Below are positions 22,790 through 35,000 of a DNA stretch of 64,000 bases, in pieces. This stretch comes from Monosporascus cannonballus. Lineage: Eukaryota > Ascomycota > Sordariomycetes > Xylariales. Position 1 is the stretch's first letter; each line of letters opens with the position of its first letter. The stretch lies in assembly GCA_004154925.1 (NCBI GenBank), contig QJNS01000248.1, positions 48,723 to 112,722 on the forward strand, written 5' to 3'. The position numbers were made by a program, and so were the translations under genes. Under the pieces are notes generated by a model. It was given only the letters and a program-made list of their open reading frames with translations, was not told the DNA's origin and did not search any database.

Positions 22790-24673
22790 GGGTCGCCACT
22801 GCTGAGATGCGGTCCAGATCTGATCAAGGACTCCGGTAAAGAGTTAGAAATATGTAACGGAGCGAGACAGAGGCGGTATGTGAATGATCTCGCACTTAAG
22901 GCCAAGAGGACTTAGCATGAGAGAAGATCCCAAATGGACGGGCATATGATCATGTATTTACTGCTCACCTCCCTACCAACCGGGCTTTACTCTCTACCCG
23001 ATGCCTGTCTTGACGTATGAGTAGTCGTTTGCGTATCAGTTTCGCTCTGGGCCTGAGAAGAAGTCCATCGTCGAGTAAGCCGAGCTTGTCGACCCCGTGG
23101 CGCTCCGCAGGGATACAGATGACGGGTTATGAATCGAGTCACCAGGAAATCAGGATAGGGTGTTGATTACCTTTGATGGAAATTTCTTGAGAACTACAGT
23201 AGCTTGTTGTTAGGTAATGATGGGAACAAAAATATCGTCGATGGACTTTCATTGATGCTTCTAATGTTAAGCCACGTTTATGCTCATGGGGTCGCTACGA
23301 ATAGGTAGTGACTGCATAGTGTGGGATCAAAGGCGAATGGGAAGACATAGATATACTCCTTGTGCACGAGCTATCAATTTTAGAGACTGATGTTGATGTA
23401 CATTCAATCCTTTGGTGCTTTGAAGCCCTAGAACGGGGCATTATTTTCGAGAAATAGTTCTTCGGGAACCACAACCACTCCCTGCGGAGCGGAGTGTTCA
23501 TATGCCTTAACTCTAGCCATGTTGGCATTGTCTGACAAAACGCTGTGCTGTCGCATCATATTTTCCCCATCACATAGTCTTATCCATTTAAGAAAGCGGA
23601 GACAGCGCCGGTGAAGAGATAGCACACGCTCATCACAACTGCGGAGACGGAGCCACTTGATCAAAAGGTGGATGTCAGAAGCTCAGCAAGCAGACCCTGT
23701 GGGGTCGTACATGCTAAGAGCCTGTAAATATGAATGTTAGTATTAGTAATGGCTTGGCTTAACTTCGAGTATAACAATAGTTTGTGATGCTTGATATATC
23801 GTGTCATACCATAGTCTCTGCTCCCGAGGAAGGGATTGTACTGAGGGAAAATACGGAAGCTAGGAGGGATTGCTGGGACGGCTGAAGGCCGGCGTGATCC
23901 AACTCGGCAATGAGATAGGAACAAGGCTTCTCCTCATAAGAGCTTAAGCACTACCATTCCCGGATGGATCCATTTGGAGAGTTAGGTCAAATCGCAGCAG
24001 ACTTCACTGGAGCATAGCAGGAGCAATACCCCGAATCATCAAGATCATACATGATACAGCACCTTCTAAACTGGGTGGAACTTAGCCAGTGGTCATATAT
24101 ACTAGGCCGCTGCCATTCAAGAGTACGAGTATGTTTTCTGGCGCGTATCTAGGGTAAAGAATGTTACTTGAGATATGCAGCAATTGAGCGCAATACGGAT
24201 CGCAGGCACCCCTTAACCTTAGATTTGACGGAGCTTACCAGTCGATTGGTATCTCAGAGTCTTAACATTCAGAAAAAAGGCTGTTAGGCGGCCAAAGGGT
24301 ATGCTGACAACGTATATAGGCACTAAAACCGCAGCGTGGTTGTTTCATGTAGCTGCCATGGGGATGGTTGTGGAAGCATTTCGATGAATGCTTGGAGATA
24401 GCCACAGGCTGATTTGGTCATTCCCTACTCATCTCCACTGATCTCAATTCTTATAGCACAGGAGTCTGTGGCAAAAGGCGAATCCGTTTATTTCTCTGGT
24501 TGGGGCCTCGGAGCTTCGTGTGACAGAGGTATGAGTGAGGTGAGACGATGCGTGGTGGAGGACGCATGTTCCGGAACTATATCTGGCCATTTAGATGTAG
24601 TAGTAAGGTGCCCATCTATCAGTAACGCATGTGGCTTGGCAAAAGCCTGGGGAGGCGCTAAGCAAGAAGGATA

Positions 24674-25522
24674 TCACATCTTGATACACCTCCAATGAGG
24701 CGGTGTTCTAATCGCGGATTCAGGTTCGCTAGCCCACCCCAGTATCCGCTTCCATACCATTTCTCCATCATGCTCCATGTCTATCATGTTCTGTAATCGG
24801 GTCCATGATTTCGCGTCCAGGGCGTCAAATCCGAACCATCTTATCGAGTCGTGCATCCGGAGCCTTGCCGTCTCAGCATCTTTCTCGGGGTGCCCCTGGA
24901 AAGTCAAGATTGTGTTGGTCTCGTTCAGGAGACATTGGTTTCCTTGTGCCAACTGATGGAAACCAGGCGCTGCTATAGCTACTTCGCACCGGTGATGTTG
25001 CTGGAGCCTGAAAGAACCTAAAGCAGCGGCTTCGGGGAAGAACTCTCTTCCCTGTTCCGTGAGGTGCACGGTGGATACACCCATCTAACCAAATCTCATC
25101 AGTTTTGACCCTTGAAGTGATAGGAGATGAGAGAGTCTTACCTCTGGGTGGGTCGCCTGGGTCACTTTGCCACCGAAGACTCTCGCAATGGTCTGGTGGC
25201 CCCAGCAGATTCCCAGGACCTTCTTTGATGGATACCGAGTCACCAGTCTATTTATAAAGGCGTGAACCTCCAATATCCATTCGTGGTTCTTCCGGGGGTC
25301 TACATTGCCCCCTCCAACGACGATCAGGTCGAATGCAGCTGGGTCCGGGAACTCGCCCTTATTGGCGGGCTCGAAGAAAGTGAGCTTCGCAGCCGGTGCG
25401 ACAGCACCTATTGTCCGTACGTATGAGGCTCTTATAGCAGGCAGCAGACGCGACCGATAAGAATTGAGGAGTATGGCGATATTGAGCGGTGTATTGGAAT
25501 CAATTCGGAAAGTGGAGTCCAT
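24674..25522 (-). CDS. Class I glutamine amidotransferase-like protein
   Basis: Stand-alone GATase1 domain, of the fungal GMP-synthase-like group; such enzymes take ammonia from glutamine or act as gamma-glutamyl hydrolases, but the acceptor here is unknown. Two exons, 263 aa: 25142-25522 and 24674-25084; intron of 57 nt (GTAAGA...GGTTAG) with phase 0, joining ...THPE to MGVSTVHLT. The nucleophile elbow is GICWGHQ (Cys about residue 107), the catalytic His-Glu lie in TFQGHPE, and VVGGGN matches the oxyanion-side strand of the family. Start at MDSTFRIDSNT because the domain begins a few residues later (IAILLNSYRS); the frame stays open up to 25723, but that extension is not family-like. Flanked on both sides by gene-poor DNA. 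Confidence 0.9.
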
Positions 25523-28500
25523 GACGTTGTTGAACTTGCTAGAAACCACCAAGTGAGGAGGACTTCGACGATGGCATGTCTGTTGAAGACTGCGGCAACC
25601 TAGGTTTCTATCGCGTCGTCGTTGAGGACATGGACTCCCACTGCTCCTCTCAAATATCACCTGAGTAAAGTCAGTAGATGGTAGTGTAGGTGAAGGTCTT
25701 TCAGCGAGGCCCGTGTCATCCAATTATCCAACTAGCGCCTTTAAGTAATAATTGTTAGGATCAAGCAAGGAAGTAGTGGGGTCGGTGATACGATACTTCG
25801 CCTCATGGACAAATACACAAATGCTCGGCTCGCTCTTGGGGATATCGTCTTATTACCTCCTGGATAGATAGTTAAATGAGCTATCCTGGAATCTTGGGAG
25901 TGATCACTAACACCGGGTGAATGGTAGCCACCCACCGATATACCCATGGCTAAATACCTCTTTGGCTATTGAATCTACGGTCAATATCTAGTGCTACCTC
26001 ACCATATCGATCCGATAATTGATTGATACTATAATAGTCAGCAGGCCATTGTTCGCAAGGATGTATGATTCTGGTAGTACAGGCGGGAGTCCTCATGTTT
26101 CTCAAGCTTTGGATGCAATACCTGTGAGGCTTCATCATAGTCACCTCCTAGCGTCTGACAAACCACTTGAAACGCTTTCAAACAGTGCATTCTATCACTA
26201 CATACAGACAATGCGCCGTTGAATCGTATCCAAGGTAGTGGTCTGTGCTAGTCCTAGAGTGTTCATGGAAGAAGGCACCTGGTCCGCTGAGGCAGGAAGG
26301 CAGGAAGGGCGAGGATTCCCCATATAAGAAATTATGCGAGGGCAGCGGCCTTCTCATGAGGAGAGCGCCTGTTTTCTATGTTGATTCCCCGAGAAGAAAG
26401 ACGAAGAAATAATCACTGGCGGGTTGCTCAGGCTCAAACTTGGTGTCGATTGGGGTTGCGTTTGAGACAAGGGGCAAAACTCCCGTCAAGCTACGTACAG
26501 TTGCTTAGGAGCCAGACGACATGGAATAAGAAAGCGTGATTATTGGATCAAATTGAATATACATGGACGTCAGCGGTAGTACAACGGTCTGGACCACATA
26601 TACAACTCAAGTCTAACTCGCCCCGGGAATGGAAGGTAGGTTGGGATGGGGAACGCCACCCAACGAAGGAACAAGAAGCCTCCCAACGGCCCGTCATGTC
26701 TCAAGCAGGGACAGCGAGAAGGATGTAGAAGCATGGTTGGCGCGCAGCTTGGCTCCCCACGCCAGCCATGATGCCGTATGACTAGAAGTTCATGCGGATG
26801 TATACTCACGGTGGGTGGTGTAGATGCAGGCACTACAGTTTCACCCTGCAGCGGAACCAACGGGCCGGGCGGAGGTCAAGAAGCAGGCGTGTCCGCAAAG
26901 GGTCAGGAAGTCGAGATTGAGTCCTAAATATATCGAGATATTGATGTCATCGAGCCTAGTTGGACAGAACGGATCAGCCTCGATCCCTAAGTGACAGCTC
27001 TTTCACTGTCGGTTCAAACGAGCATGCCGAGATTGCGGTAAACAGAATCCCGACAGGCACTGTTAACAAGCATGCGTGCCATCGGAACATATACCCGACA
27101 AAACGTTTGCGGCTTCTCGACATGCCCCCCGCCCCTCGCGGAGTGCTCATTGGTTGCATTCTGGACTGTTATAAGCTACCACACATAGTCGGAGGCATAC
27201 CAGAGGCCAGCGCATATGTCTTGGGATGCTCACTCCACATAGCCCCCCGCGTATGCTGTGGGGATTATATGCATTGCATATGTGGGAATCCGTGGCGCTG
27301 TGGAATTTGACGATCCCAGGATAGGGCCCCACGCATGCCACTCCACGAAGCAACGGGCTTATCTCGCAAAGGGCCGCGTATCTAGGGTTAGGGTTCCGGT
27401 CTTAGTGATAAGTAAGATGTCGAACTTCGTCATGTCCCCGAGCACTCATATATCAGAGAATCCCTCGAGAATTGGCTGATGACGAGAGCTTGATAGCTTG
27501 GCAATGTCATCGTCGAGCGTGGGATGGGGCAACATTGGTGGTGTCTCTTGTCCAGACATGGCCTGCAAATGATGTCTCGGCAGTCAGAGGCCTTGGTCAG
27601 TTAGCGAGCTCGTGGTAAGGCCTGGTTACATTAAGCCTCGTATGTGCCGGAGGGTACCGATCAGAGATACATCGGAGATCCGACCAGGATATATCTCGAT
27701 CATCTAGGTATAGGTAACGTCGACCGTTGGTGGAGTCATGGGAGGGTTGGAGGATGCGGGCATCCGCTGTCGCCGGCGTCGATCAAACCCTGGGTTGCTC
27801 TTGACGCCCAAAGAGGCGAAGAAGCATTAAATAGCAAAGTTGGGGGTTAAGTGACCGAGTCTAAACGGATGTGGTTGGTTGCCAGGCGTACAGTACTTTG
27901 CAGTTGAATCGAACACGGATTTTCTCCTGAGTTCCTGCTAACCGGGAACCTGGAGCTGCCAAAGGAGACGCTAGGTTGGCCCCTTACTAGTGCTTGCAGC
28001 TATACATGCAAGTCATTTGTTGGGCGACCTATGATAACGTAATACGGCAGTTTGCCCATCCCGCTATTTGACTTCTCCATGCAGGTCTGTAGATGGAACA
28101 TGTAGAATAGGAGTGATAGTAAAAGTGGTCCTCACCGCCCCTGCGGAGGACTCGCAATGGCCTCCTTAACGGCCTCGCAGCCTCAGGGGCTCGAACCCTC
28201 AGAGCTCATGGGAGGGACCGGGAGAGTGAGATGAATTCCGCGTGCCCGTGGACGTTTTAGGACATTAGTTGTCGTTTTGAGAATGGCTTGCCTTGCCGAA
28301 TCCCCACACTCTCCGTTGTTTTCCGCCCCTGACCATGCTTTGCACTGATGGGAGGCTCTGCCGATATGTCTTGGGCCAAATCTGGAAAGGCAATGGAGAT
28401 GAATCGGATGAGAAGGAGACTCATGTTCATAGTATTAGTTGCCATAGAGCCCCTACTCGAGAGTAGGATGGCGTGTTGAAGCAACTTTTCCTGTTATCTG

Positions 28501-29062
28501 CTCTAATTCTCTGAAGTCCCTTAGGTCCGACTTGCTTCCGTTACCATCTGCTAGACGGCACACTAGGGTAGATTCTGTTCCACTACTCATAGATTAGTGC
28601 CTTTACTCCTACAGTCATTCCTATTCATATCCAAAATTGAAACTTGGAGCCCAATAAGAAGACTGCCTGCAAGCACCTTCGTCCTGAGGGCTGACAACAG
28701 CAGCACGTCAAGGTATGAATCGCTCATGTCTCTTTCTCTGAAAAGTCGTGGTCAACCGGTTCCTACGGTCGTGCCGTACGAGGAACAGGCGGGACCGATT
28801 CCTGACTCACCCTCGGGAGCCCGCACAGGACCTGCATTGCTACCAAGAACACCGGTTCCTGACCGCTAGGTTTTACTGCAGGCCTACCCAACCCGACACT
28901 GCCAGAAAATACCAGAGCGGGCCGTCGACGATATTCACTGGCCGCGGCGGTCGTGCAGAGCCGGCAGAGGAGCGGCGGTGAAATCAGGAAGAGGTGAGGG
29001 GTTACGAGTGACGGTGGTTAAGGCAAGAGGGAGTTTAGCGAGGCAGCAAAGCCCAGGCCATC
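25523..29062. other. Gene-poor block, nothing intact recognised
   Basis: 3.5 kb between divergent genes. Short open frames only (e.g. 26960-27310, 116 codons, no family features). Contains a telomere-like double TTAGGG at 27383-27395 and a Pol III B-box-like GGGTTCGAGCCC on the minus strand at 28187-28198 without a matching A box. Confidence 0.5.
27383..27395 (+). promoter_or_regulatory. Telomere-like repeat (telobox), two units
   Basis: TAGGGTTAGGGTT, i.e. two TTAGGG-phase units in an internal position. Such teloboxes can bind Tbf1/Reb1-type factors, or mark an old telomere insertion; two units can also occur by chance. Confidence 0.4.
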
Positions 29063-30773
29063 ATGGCACAGACATCGAAGATGTTTATCAGACAGGTGCC
29101 GCCCCAGATTGTCTGGGTTGGTCATTCGCCGAACGAGGAACCTTTCGCATTCCCGTCTCAGTTTGATAGCTGCAGACCAAGGGCTCTCGCCACAGGGCAG
29201 ATCTTCTATCAAGGGCTTCACCACATTTCTCACAACGACCCCAGAATCTGGTCGGCGGTGCTGTCTCAGCCACGGCCGCTGAGGACAATGGAAGACGAGA
29301 ATTGGTTTGACAACATGGCGGATAGGGGTGATGACCCTTACCTGGTATGACTCCCTTTCCCATTCATCCAAGCACGTGAGCTCGAACGGGGTTGCCACTG
29401 ACATTTCCGGCAGATCGAGGGGACTTATAACGACTGCTACTCGGGAATCGGTTTGGATGCGCCAAACACCAGAACCCAAACGACTTCCGCGTATGTCTCA
29501 GCTGCAAATGCCGGGAGAGATTTGAGCCCGAATCATTTCCAGCAGAACAAAGAGTCATCGGGAAACGAACCGATGGTTTGGTCTAGTTTCCCCTCGACAA
29601 ACGCATATCCCCCTCACTACCTTGGTGCAAATGTTGACTCTCGAAACCACGCTCCATGGCAGACCTACGATGCCATAGGGATGAACCAGCTCGGAAGCTA
29701 TCCCGCCTTCCACGACGGCCTGACAGGCGCTAACTGGGACCCGAACAACATGCCTGTACTAGGCGAACCATTAGAATGCGACCAGATCAGCCCTGCAACT
29801 ACCTACAGTAGCTTCTCGTCCTCGGCGGCTTCTGATGCGATGGGTTCGTTGACCCTCGACTCCATGAACGGGCGTGAGAGCGTACCGAGAGACTCGCAAA
29901 TGGCCCATCCTGGCTCCTGGGACTGTCCTCCTACCATCTCCCCTAAGCAACTACATATCAACCCCTCACCGACTCCGAACTCCTCATCAGAGTCGGTCCA
30001 CACTGCTTTGTTAGCGGGCGACATCTCTGATCTCAACTCGTCTGCGTTCAGTCAATCACATCAGCGCAACCTGTTTGCCTCAAAGGCATCCAGCAACAGG
30101 AACCGGCGAGAATTGCCGAATAAACCCACCAAGTCCCGCCATGGGCAACCAGCGTCTCAGGCTGCATATGCACAGTCGTCGGTGGACAAATCCTCAATGG
30201 CTTCTCAGCAGAACGCACACCATCACGAATTGACCCGTAGATCCAAGCTGGCTCAACTGAAGCCGAGGCCCGAGGGCTCCGCACTCTCCGAGGCGCCTAG
30301 CGGCGCCCTCCCCAGTCAGAGCACCAGGCGGTCCGAGAAGGACGAGTTCCTTATTAGGTCAAAGGAATCAGGCATGAAGTACAGGGAAATCCGCGAAAAG
30401 GGCGGGTTCAAAGAGGCCGAGTCGACGTTGCGAGGTCGTTATCGCTCCTTGACCAAGTCCAAGGAAGCTCGAGTGAGAAACCCTCAATGGCAGGAGAATG
30501 ATGTAAGTGCTCCGACTTCGACTGCTCTCCCGTCACACTGCTCGAACTGTCATTTATCTTCGAATCACTGCTGATGTTACTCCCCTCAACCAGCTACATC
30601 TCCTCAGGAAAGCCGTCCACAAGCTCGCCAGAGGCAGCGACCTCTCCTCCGCCAAGATCCCCTGGAAAGAAGTCGCCAAGTATATCGTCGATCATGGTGG
30701 TTCGTATCACTTCGGTAATTCTACGTGCCGAAAGCGATGGGATGACCTGGTCGCCCAGGGCAAAGAGTTTTGA
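29063..30773 (+). CDS. Myb/SANT-like DNA-binding protein
   Basis: Probable nuclear DNA-binding protein. Three exons, 516 aa: 29063-29344, 29414-30502, 30594-30773; introns of 69 nt (GTATGA...GGCAG) and 91 nt (GTAAGT...ACCAG), both phase 0. The N-terminal 400 residues are low in complexity, rich in Ser, Asn, Pro and Gln. The C-terminus has a tandem Myb-like arrangement: first segment RSEKDEFLIRSKESGMKYRE with LRGRYRSLTK, second segment beginning after the last intron (LRKAVHKLARG...IPWKEVAKYI...CRKRWDDL), with the Trp residues and the final helix typical of SANT/Myb repeats. The last intron sits between the two repeats. Start could be ATG 29063 or 29081 (MFIRQVPPQ). Ends 254 bp from the convergent APA2 stop. 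Target genes unknown. Confidence 0.85.
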
Positions 30774-31027
30774 AACGGCTCGGTCAATTATTGCACTAGT
30801 GGATCATGAATGGGACCTTGCTAGCCAGTCAGCAAGGGAGTGAGCGTGTATGATATTTTGGAGCTGAGGAGGGTCGTGTATCAAATTGCCAGCCCTAGAG
30901 GAGATGAAGGCGGGAAGGTGTCTGTACTTACTATGGCGTCTATGAACCTGGAGGCCCTTATCCACGTAATAGATAGCGCAGTACCTGCGATTCACAACCG
31001 TGTTGCTGGTATGCAACTGTACCCCTT

Positions 31028-32076
31028 TTAAAGATTCCCAGCCGCGCTGCCATTGATGCTGGGCTTGATGCCAATCTCGTTTAACACGCCGAGTAGCAAA
31101 CTAGAATCTTCTCCCAGTGCATCCCATTCAGCCTGGTTTTTGACCAGCGCCGTACCAGCCAGAACGGTTCCATTCAAAGACACGTATCCAACTTCCTGGC
31201 CCGTTTTATTCCTGATAGCAGCGCCTTCACCGGTTCGAGGACAAATAGCCATCGATGTTTTCGTCATCGCAAGATTGTAGCTAATATTTGCCTCACCTTC
31301 ACTGGGCACCTCCACGTTGGGCGTGACAGCATTGACAGCGCGTTTGTACAAGTCAAGGTACGTATCGTGCCGTGCCTCGACGCTCATACCCGGAGTGATC
31401 GCGGCTTTCATCACGGCAAATGGCAATGTTTGTGCATGTTCATCCAACTTATCCGCCAGGACACTCCACGTCTCCCCCCGCTCGACTTGCTCTAGACCAT
31501 CCTGCATGCGAGCCACGGGCAACAGCTGTAAATGCCGATGTGGCTGGCTCGCACCGGAGTGCTTACCGGAGTTGAAGAAGACGAACAGCTCCTGTCCGCT
31601 CCGGTCATATGCTTCTATGCACGCATACGCCGCCGCTATATCGTCTTTCTCTAGGACATGCGTCTGAGGTTTGACCTCCTTGGTGACCAGAATAAAGTGC
31701 TCCGGCACGACGGCGAACTTGTTCAGCACCAACCTATGAGCAGGCGGCAGTTGCGCCACCAACAGCCCGGGAGCGGGATTTTCAAACGGGTTGAACGGCT
31801 TTGCGTCTGGGTCCTTGGGCTTTGCTGCCTTTGGCTTTGACGCAAGAGCCGGCGAGTAACGAAGTTGAAACTGTATTTACTTTTTAGTTCGCCGCTGCTA
31901 CCATGACATGTGCTTCCTGCTCCACCGAGCGCACTTACCGGAATAGAGCCCACATTCAATATCGTGACCTGAGTCGCATAGTAGAGTAAAGCGCCATTAT
32001 CTCTTGCTCTCTGGAACGCAGACTTTACCAGCGCCGGCAGATTCTTAGGCACTTGAACGCGCGTCATTTCTGCCAT
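31028..32076 (-). CDS. APA2: ATP adenylyltransferase / Ap4A phosphorylase
   Basis: Phosphorolyses diadenosine tetraphosphate to ADP and ATP (HIT superfamily, Apa1/Apa2 type). Two exons, 326 aa: 31939-32076 and 31028-31870; intron of 68 nt (GTAAGT...TACAG), phase 0, joining ...VGSIP to FQLRYSPALASK. Length agrees with the yeast enzymes (about 320). Seen motifs: FQLRYSPAL near the start, FENPAPGLLVAQLP, LNKFAVVPEHFILVT, and the catalytic-type FFNSGKHSGASQPHRHLQLL containing the H-x-H-x-Q triad of the family; a C-terminal ATP-adenylyltransferase domain with YNLAMTKTSM follows. Start MAEMTRVQVPKNLP is the first ATG and fits the family's N-terminus. Confidence 0.94.
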
Positions 32077-35000
32077 TATTACGACTTTGGTAGTTCAATC
32101 ACCGCTATGCTTCAATACCAACCGGCTTTCATTGACCCAAAATTGTCGCACTGATGATGGGGCCTGGAGGATCAGCACTCAAAAGTGAAGGCAGCTGAAC
32201 AACAGCTGACAGCAAAGGGTCGACAGCCGGTCAGTGACAGGGGATCCTAATGTTAGCGGGGCTAGATGCGTAGCTTGATATGACGACATTTGCCAGGTAC
32301 AAGTAAGCAATCCCATGGGTTCCGACGAAGATGAGGTCCTGGTAATGAATATACGAGGGATGGGCTTCTAGTCACGACAAAGGCGTGCCGAGCTCTGATA
32401 TATCGAACGAAATTGCATCTGGTACTGTGTTCGGTTGATCTTCGTTCCACTCTACTCTTCAGCAAAGGCTAGACCCGTCCGAACTTGTCGAGACCCGTTA
32501 AGGAGTCACCTACAGGCACCCTGAGACCCTGAGTTGTTCGAGCACCAGTAAATTCATCTAGCATGCTTAGCTACTCGTAAGAACTAATCACGGTGCTCGC
32601 ATCAAGTTCACAACGCCCCCGGGAAGATCAAGTGCTTCTGCGGCCGACTTGGCGTCCGCGTCTGCGCCCTTGGAATGCGCGACATCATTCCACGACAGAG
32701 CCTCTTATCGACGGCATAGCTGTACAGCTTCCATTAGGCTTGCGCGACCTCATCATTTCTTCCGTGATGGTCATGAACAGTAATTATCCTGGCGTTATAT
32801 TACGCCGACATCATGAGTACGAGTGTCTAATAATCTTGCCTTGACTCTAAAGTGGAATAGGTTTGTATACATGACATATGCGAGGATAGAAATTTCTCTA
32901 TTATATTGCAGCAATCGCAGCACATCTCTTCTCGTCATCTGGTAGCTTGCGTCAGGATGACGGTCAAGCATGTTGCATACCGCTCTACCGATGTTTGTGC
33001 AGGAACTCTGTACAGACGACCAATTCCGGATTCGCCAGAAGCTGGCCGTCGAACGACCTGGTACATTTCATTCCGCAATTGAATCGCATTCATCATATAC
33101 AAACAACCACACGCCATCTCTCTAGACGAGTCTCGTCACTTCTGTGCCGCTATATAGACCGAGTGACCTAGGACTTGTTCAGCACTCACTTAGGCTAAGG
33201 CAACACCGCCGCATGTGCGGTGGTCAAGCTTAGCTACTTCGCTTACAGTGAGATGAGAGTAATTACTGGGACATACTATCTTTTATGCCGGCGACGGAGA
33301 TACTAGTCCAAAGACCTTGCCTATCTATCTACCATCCCCAGCTATGCGAAAAGGTTTGTCCTTGCGGCTTCGTATCAGGAAAAAAATCGCAGCGCAGGAG
33401 CAACAGGCTAGCCACTACATTGAAGAGCCTCCATGAGAGATGTAGAGAATATGGGCTTAATCAAGTGTCGATTCCTTCCCTGACCTGCCGTCTGCGGAAG
33501 AAGAGGTGCGAAGCTCCCTATATATTTGGCCTTCTTCGGACTGCCCTATATGCGCCTGCGACTTCAACAAGCATGAGCTTATGTGGGAAACTCCTCTGAT
33601 AGTACCCATTCTGGTAATGCTCAAATTCCCGTGCATGTGAAGACGAAAGCAAAGGTGGGAGAGTTATAAAGATACGCTACGCACTGGTAGAAACTATTGG
33701 CTGGGTTTCGTTTGCACTTGATAGCGCCAATAACAGTCTACGAGAGTCTACTCCCAGGCCGCGTGTCATATCATACAGGTGTAGTATAGAACGACAGTGG
33801 TCAGGTCAAGTGGTTGACCATATAGGATGTATATAGCAAAGAGTGAAAGGCAGAAGGACTCGCTGTTAGGTAGGTGCTATTTAAGCATATCAACACCGGA
33901 TCCTCCTAATTTCGGTCCAACATGTGGGGAAGGGGAAGCCCTCCTTATATAAACCAACGTCCTAAAGCCCACCACTAGGAATGGTCCTATAGATGAATAC
34001 GTAGTCTCCTGACTCCATGTACTGAGGAGAAAGATGTTAGAAACTGATCCCACCATATAGGTGGTAATAACATGTTTCTGTGTGGATGCGCGAAGCGAAC
34101 AGCAATCAGGTTGGAGTGATGTGAGTGACCCGGGCTTGGCGGAACAATAGGAGGCGTTGCGCTCGCGTAAGTTATCTGAAGGGTGAGGTCATTCGAAGTA
34201 TCTGGAAGGTGTACCTCATTGTCCCGAAGGTTTGGCACGTTAGGGACTTGTTTGAAGAAGTTAAGAAAGCTCCCGTGTTGAAAGTGACGACTAAAATTGG
34301 AGTCTCGTACGTCACAGTAACTCCAGCACATGGAGGGAAAGCGAGTGTTTCGCAGTACGTCACTCCATGGTAAGGGTGTCGTGTGGTACCCGGGGACAGG
34401 GGTAGTTCCGAGAAAATCACAACCTCGGCGAGTTTAAATTAAAAGTGGTCGCAAAGGAGATCACGACGCCGACTATGTCCAAGCCTCACTTCATGGCCCT
34501 TAAGGACGTCAGCTGAGAGAAACGGCGTTAGTAGATTACGAAAGCTCCGCCCGCTACCGTTAAGTCTGGCCGGCTCCTGCCCCTGACAGGTTTTGGCAGC
34601 CACTGACTACGCCCAGGGGAATATATCAGGGCTATCTAGAATTTCCTGTAGCCTTGGGACGGAACTGCATCGGCATCATAATCAGCCGGGCAGGACACAC
34701 GATAATTCATATGTGAGCGAAAAGCGTTGAAGCATCAAATCGATCGGACCACCTTTCCATGATACAGAGCGAGAGCACCAAAGCCACCCATGTAACATGA
34801 CTCGAGCAGAAGATCGGCAAGCAAAGCACTTGGTGTTCATATTAGGGGCGAAATGGGCTGGTTACGAAAGTAAGAGAAGCCAGTGACATATTCAGAGGAA
34901 GCAGACAATATTTGGACCAGAGCAGCTGGTCCGGCAGCCAACAGTAGAACTAGTGTTGCGTAATACAGGGGTAATAGATCCCTTAAAAGGTTCACATGTT

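Larger units (their letters stand above)
21031..24673. other. Gene-poor block with minisatellite and possible gene relics
   Basis: 3.6 kb without an intact recognisable gene. 21.0-21.7 kb is purine-rich on the plus strand (pyrimidine-rich leader of the membrane-protein gene). 21.97-22.44 kb holds coding-like minus-strand segments, 22.49-22.79 kb the 27-bp repeat array. 23.4-23.9 kb has short minus-strand open frames (e.g. 23428-23664) that I cannot place in a family. Confidence 0.5.

Noticed and set aside
28187..28198. GGGTTCGAGCCC on the minus strand, like a tRNA T-arm / Pol III B box
   Set aside because: No A box at the right distance, and no acceptor or anticodon stem could be folded by eye around it.
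33285..33599. CRLRKKRCEAP in a plus-strand frame, suggesting a Zn2Cys6 factor
   Set aside because: The spacing of cysteines needed for a binuclear zinc cluster is absent, and the surroundings are full of stops.
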